Source: Amorphochlora amoebiformis | Lineage: Eukaryota > Cercozoa > Chlorarachniophyceae | Assembly: GCA_054601695.1 (NCBI GenBank) | Contig: BAAHQB010000158.1 | Span: 248,001-312,000, forward strand | Length of the DNA stretch: 64,000 nucleotides | Reading direction: 5' to 3' | Shown here: one piece after another, positions 60,650 to 64,000 of the stretch | How the letters are laid out: every line of letters starts with the position of its first letter | How positions within the stretch are numbered: position 1 is the stretch's first letter | Program-made: the position numbers and the translations under genes | Notes under the pieces: generated by a model | The model's input: only the letters and a program-made list of their open reading frames with translations | Told to the model about the DNA's origin: nothing | The model's database searches: none

Positions 60650-60974
60650 CGCAAACAACACACCACCCATGACCACCTACAACTAACTACACACATGTAA
60701 CGTCCTCACACACACTGCATCACAAACTTTTCAAATTTTCACAGGAGTCAAATTCTCCGACCCCGACTTCGACGCCCTCGTAAAGCAAGCCTCCAGCTCT
60801 CCAGACGGTCTCAGCGTCGAGTCCTTCCGACGTGCTTACAACAAGACAAACACCGGAATAATCGGATATTCCGCTGGTAATGATGTCAAGTGCTCATGTT
60901 ACAACTACACCGCTGGGCCCAACGGACTGAGAATATGCCCGATTTGCGGTGGATATATCGGCCCAGCGCCGTAG
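54272..60974 (+). CDS. EFHB: EFHB / CFAP21, ciliary microtubule-associated EF-hand protein
   Basis: EFHB (CFAP21/FAP21 family) is a microtubule inner protein of motile-cilium doublets. Exons: 54272-54380, 55053-55141, 55509-55633, 57131-57252, 57913-58151, 58538-58674, 59191-59270, 59923-59991, 60745-60974. This gives 1200 nt and 399 aa, all phases consistent, stop TAG. Landmarks: [20 protein letters not shown] (about 46-65), [16 protein letters not shown] (109 on), [17 protein letters not shown] (about 258-274), GDPTNYGDE (about 277-285), [16 protein letters not shown], and a degenerate EF-hand region [19 protein letters not shown]. These match the conserved C-terminal half of EFHB (IPSIRxD, NYGDE, LLYPxxF, EEI..L). 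The protein is shorter than the human one and has an extra C-terminal Cys cluster: C373, C375, C388 and C391 (CxC...CPIC). The acceptor of exon 8 was set at gtcag|GTGTAAAAG by phase. It implies a flagellated cell. Confidence 0.93.
54640..54945 (+). repeat. CT-rich tract in EFHB intron 1
   Basis: (CT)n with TCCTC interruptions in an inner ~30-bp period (TCTCTCCTCTTCTCTCTCTC). The serine/leucine frames across it are artefacts. A second CT-rich tract, 55165-55450, fills intron 2. Confidence 0.94.
55165..55455 (+). repeat. CT-rich tract in EFHB intron 2
   Basis: Pyrimidine-rich low-complexity sequence from just after the donor at 55141 to about 50 bp before the acceptor of exon 3. Confidence 0.92.
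56524..56655 (+). repeat. 22-bp TATCTATGTGTAGATATCTG repeat
   Basis: About six near-perfect units with a palindromic AGATATCT core, in EFHB intron 3. Confidence 0.92.
56977..57020 (+). pseudogene. Decoy-acceptor copy of EFHB exon 4
   Basis: Repeats the acceptor and the first ~40 nt of exon 4 (57131-57252), encoding AALNGI, then stops in (TA)n. Upstream of the true exon. Confidence 0.92.
58205..58535 (+). repeat. Triplicated intron segment before EFHB exon 6
   Basis: Three copies of a ~110-bp unit with GATAGATATACACGTGTGAG, CAATGCATATGCAAATATCT and TTTCATGTCTGTAGGTTTCG-type ends. Each ends in an acceptor-like tctgtag|GTTxC; the last is the real acceptor of exon 6 (58538). These are repeated acceptors without (TA)n. 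Confidence 0.85.
59703..59765 (+). pseudogene. Decoy-acceptor copy of EFHB exon 8
   Basis: Repeats the intron end, acceptor and 5' part of exon 8 (59923-59991), encoding [12 protein letters not shown], then breaks off. Upstream of the true exon. Confidence 0.9.
60085..60510 (+). repeat. Decoy-donor copies of EFHB exon 8
   Basis: At least five fragments (about 60089-60124, 60199-60234, 60268-60304, 60369-60406, 60469-60508) repeat CCTAAAGAGATAAGAGATCT plus ATTCGAAGCCATTG|gtacat, the 3' half and donor of exon 8. A minimal one lies at 60151. All are downstream of the true exon; several have indels or substitutions. Confidence 0.92.
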
Positions 60975-61932
<958 letters not shown>

Positions 61933-62259
61933 ATGTTAGATTACAATATCAAACTAATTCTAGAGTATGCCAGTCTAGATGATATCAAGAAAACACCTAA
62001 ATTAAAACCTAAAATAAACCAAGTTAAAAACCTCCTTAGCCCAACAGCACAAGATCTAGAAGATATTATAATAACACAATGCAGATATTCTCAAGCAACT
62101 CTAGAAACTCGACCGAATTCCAGATATGCCAGCGGTAATCTAACTTTTCTTTTCATTCTGGGATAGATAGATGCTTTCTGCGTGGATCGAGCCATTAAGC
62201 TGGTTAGATTAGATCTTGAGAGTACGGTACTTAAGAGCACTCGGAACGCCTTGGGATGA
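61933..62259 (+). CDS. Small unrecognised protein, two exons, 96 aa
   Basis: Exon 1 is 61933-62134 (67 codons, ending AGC G|gtaatc). Exon 2 is 62171-62259 (gatag|AT GCT TTC ... TGA). The intron is only 36 nt, far shorter than elsewhere in the window, and phases agree. The product has an acidic/helical N-terminus (YNIKLILEYASLDDIKK), a Lys-rich segment (KTPKLKPKINQVKNLL), a middle part (DLEDIIITQC) and an Arg/Leu-rich end (IKLVRLDLESTVLK). No signal peptide or membrane segment is visible, and I do not recognise a family. Codons look non-repetitive, unlike the surrounding DNA. Further exons upstream of the chosen ATG cannot be excluded. The gene ends 22 bp from the stop codon of the convergent riboflavin gene. 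Confidence 0.6.
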
Positions 62260-62281
62260 CCGTACACGTGTCCTTCTCTCA

Positions 62282-62317
62282 TTAGAATTGCTCTTTGGTT
62301 TTCCTGAAATGTGTGAA

Positions 62318-62358
<41 letters not shown>

Positions 62359-62724
62359 TATTTGTATATATCATTTATTACGTTTTAAATATATTTCTAT
62401 GTATGTGTGTAGTTTGTATATGTGTAAAAACTTACGTTTTGTAATGTGTAAATGTGTATTTATGTATGTGTGTATACATCCGGATTTATTCATGTGTATT
62501 TTATATATGCATGGATATAAATACAAAAAATGTATATGTATATGTGTATATATGTGTATATATATGTGTATATATATACACACATATATATATATATATA
62601 ATATATATATATATGTGTGTGTACATATATATATACATACATATATATATACATATATATTACATAAATAAACATGTACATCTGTAAATTATATGTTCAA
62701 ACTAAGTGGCCCTTATATGAATGT

Positions 62725-62773
<49 letters not shown>

Positions 62774-62824
62774 CATAATTAAACATATGAACACAATACG
62801 TGGCATTATATGAATGTAAATATA

Positions 62825-62887
<63 letters not shown>

Positions 62888-63106
62888 ATATATTATATAT
62901 ATATATATATAATATATATATATATATATACACATATATATATATATACATATTATATATGAATGTATAACTATATATATGAACGTATACATATATATAT
63001 GTATGTATATTAATTTAGATCTAGTCCATATAATATGTTTGCATATGTATGCATGTTAAATATAATATATATATATATTATATATATATACATATATATA
63101 TATATA

Positions 63107-63139
<33 letters not shown>

Positions 63140-63285
63140 CTATATATATATATATATATATAGAATATAGATACCAATGTACTCATATAGAAATACATGT
63201 ATATATAATATATATGTAAATATATATGTACATATATGTGTATGTGTATATAAATAAATGTATGTTTACATAAATGCGTATACTA

Positions 63286-63339
<54 letters not shown>

Positions 63340-63388
63340 CATATGAAAATCTATATATATTATATATATACATATATATATATATATA

Positions 63389-63453
<65 letters not shown>

Positions 63454-63493
63454 TTTACGTACATGCATATGTATGTATGTATAGATATATATA

Positions 63494-63538
<45 letters not shown>

Positions 63539-63691
63539 ATATTGGATGAGGTCATCGATGGTCACCATACGGATGCCGAACCTGAAGTATATAAAGTATA
63601 TACATATTTCTTAGATATATATATATTATGTATTTATATATGTATATATATATATATATATATTGATATTATAAATTATATATATATATAC

Positions 63692-63736
<45 letters not shown>

Positions 63737-63795
63737 CAATATAACACATTTAATTGTATGTGTTACATATATATGTGTATATATATGTATATATT

Positions 63796-63848
<53 letters not shown>

Positions 63849-63921
63849 ATATTGTTTGGTGACCTCCTGGAAAACTTTTTGAGCTCGGGCGTCCTTGCCA
63901 TACTTCCGTCTCTGTTAACTG

Positions 63922-63957
<36 letters not shown>

Positions 63958-64000
63958 GTAATATATATATAAATATATATATATATATACATATATATAT
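62282..64000 (-). CDS. ribB: 3,4-dihydroxy-2-butanone-4-phosphate synthase, C-terminal part
   Basis: Riboflavin biosynthesis: converts ribulose 5-phosphate to the four-carbon precursor of the xylene ring. Three exons are visible on the minus strand: 63911-63864, 63581-63537 and 62303-62282, ending in a TAA stop (62282-62284); phases agree. The product reads [31 protein letters not shown] and KTKEQF. It matches the DHBPS C-terminus (DG-MAR-P-L--FA--, then GL-I-TI-DLI-YR). The remaining exons lie beyond the right edge. The stop soon after DLIQYR shows that no GTP cyclohydrolase II domain follows, so this is a monofunctional (RIB3-type) enzyme, or DHBPS is the last domain. The 1.2-kb intron 62304-63536 is nearly all (TA)n and TA-rich simple sequence with no exon that I can see. 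Confidence 0.85.

Noticed and set aside
62091-62282. Minus-strand frame [13 protein letters not shown]...
   Set aside because: Overlaps the two-exon plus-strand gene and starts just past the stop codon of the riboflavin gene in another frame. No independent support.

Overview
The window is nuclear DNA of a flagellated unicellular eukaryote. The evidence is spliceosomal introns with GT-AG and a few GC-AG borders, interstitial TTAGGG/CCCTAA telomere-type arrays, a mitochondrial presequence on one protein, a possible signal-plus-transit presequence (secondary plastid type) on another, and a cilium/flagellum gene (EFHB). I cannot assign a lineage. A flagellate alga or a related protist with TTAGGG telomeres fits best.

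Almost all long open frames here are artefacts of simple repeats. The real genes are chopped into very short exons (11-240 nt, mostly 20-80) buried in introns made of (TA)n, TTAGGG-type arrays, CT/GA tracts and minisatellites. I rebuilt the genes by hand from splice borders, codon phase and protein family landmarks. In the five recognised genes every adjacent pair of exons listed agrees in phase.

Layout: (1) 1-3709 (+), the C2-domain end of a PTEN/TPTE-like phosphatase, running off the left edge. (2) 7013-25162 (-), a complete PLP-dependent O-acetylhomoserine sulfhydrylase-type enzyme, 30 exons, 481 aa. (3) 25402-47604 (+), a complete FAD-dependent carotenoid-desaturase-like oxidoreductase, 30 exons, 595 aa. 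(4) about 48467-54043 (-), an unrecognised protein, partly resolved. (5) 54272-60974 (+), EFHB/CFAP21, 9 exons, 399 aa. (6) 61933-62259 (+), a small two-exon unknown protein of 96 aa. (7) 62282 to the right edge (-), the C-terminus of 3,4-dihydroxy-2-butanone-4-phosphate synthase.

Genes 2/3 and 4/5 are head-to-head pairs with about 0.23-0.24 kb between start codons. Genes 6/7 are tail-to-tail, 22 bp apart. Intergenic DNA is therefore compact while introns are hugely swollen. Genes 2 and 3 carry 1.4 and 1.8 kb of coding sequence over 18 and 22 kb. Downstream spacers (3.7-7.0 kb and 61.0-61.9 kb) are rich in CTAG. The first of them contains a tandem duplication of about 1.3 kb that includes the last exon of gene 2.

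The most unusual feature is the intron architecture. Next to many exons lie ladders of partial exon copies separated by (TA)n. Copies upstream of an exon keep the acceptor and the exon's 5' part. Copies downstream keep the exon's 3' part and the donor. Telomere-type arrays sit directly against splice junctions and mostly read CCCTAA in the transcript, which supplies pyrimidines, CTAAC branch-point-like motifs and CCCTAG acceptors.
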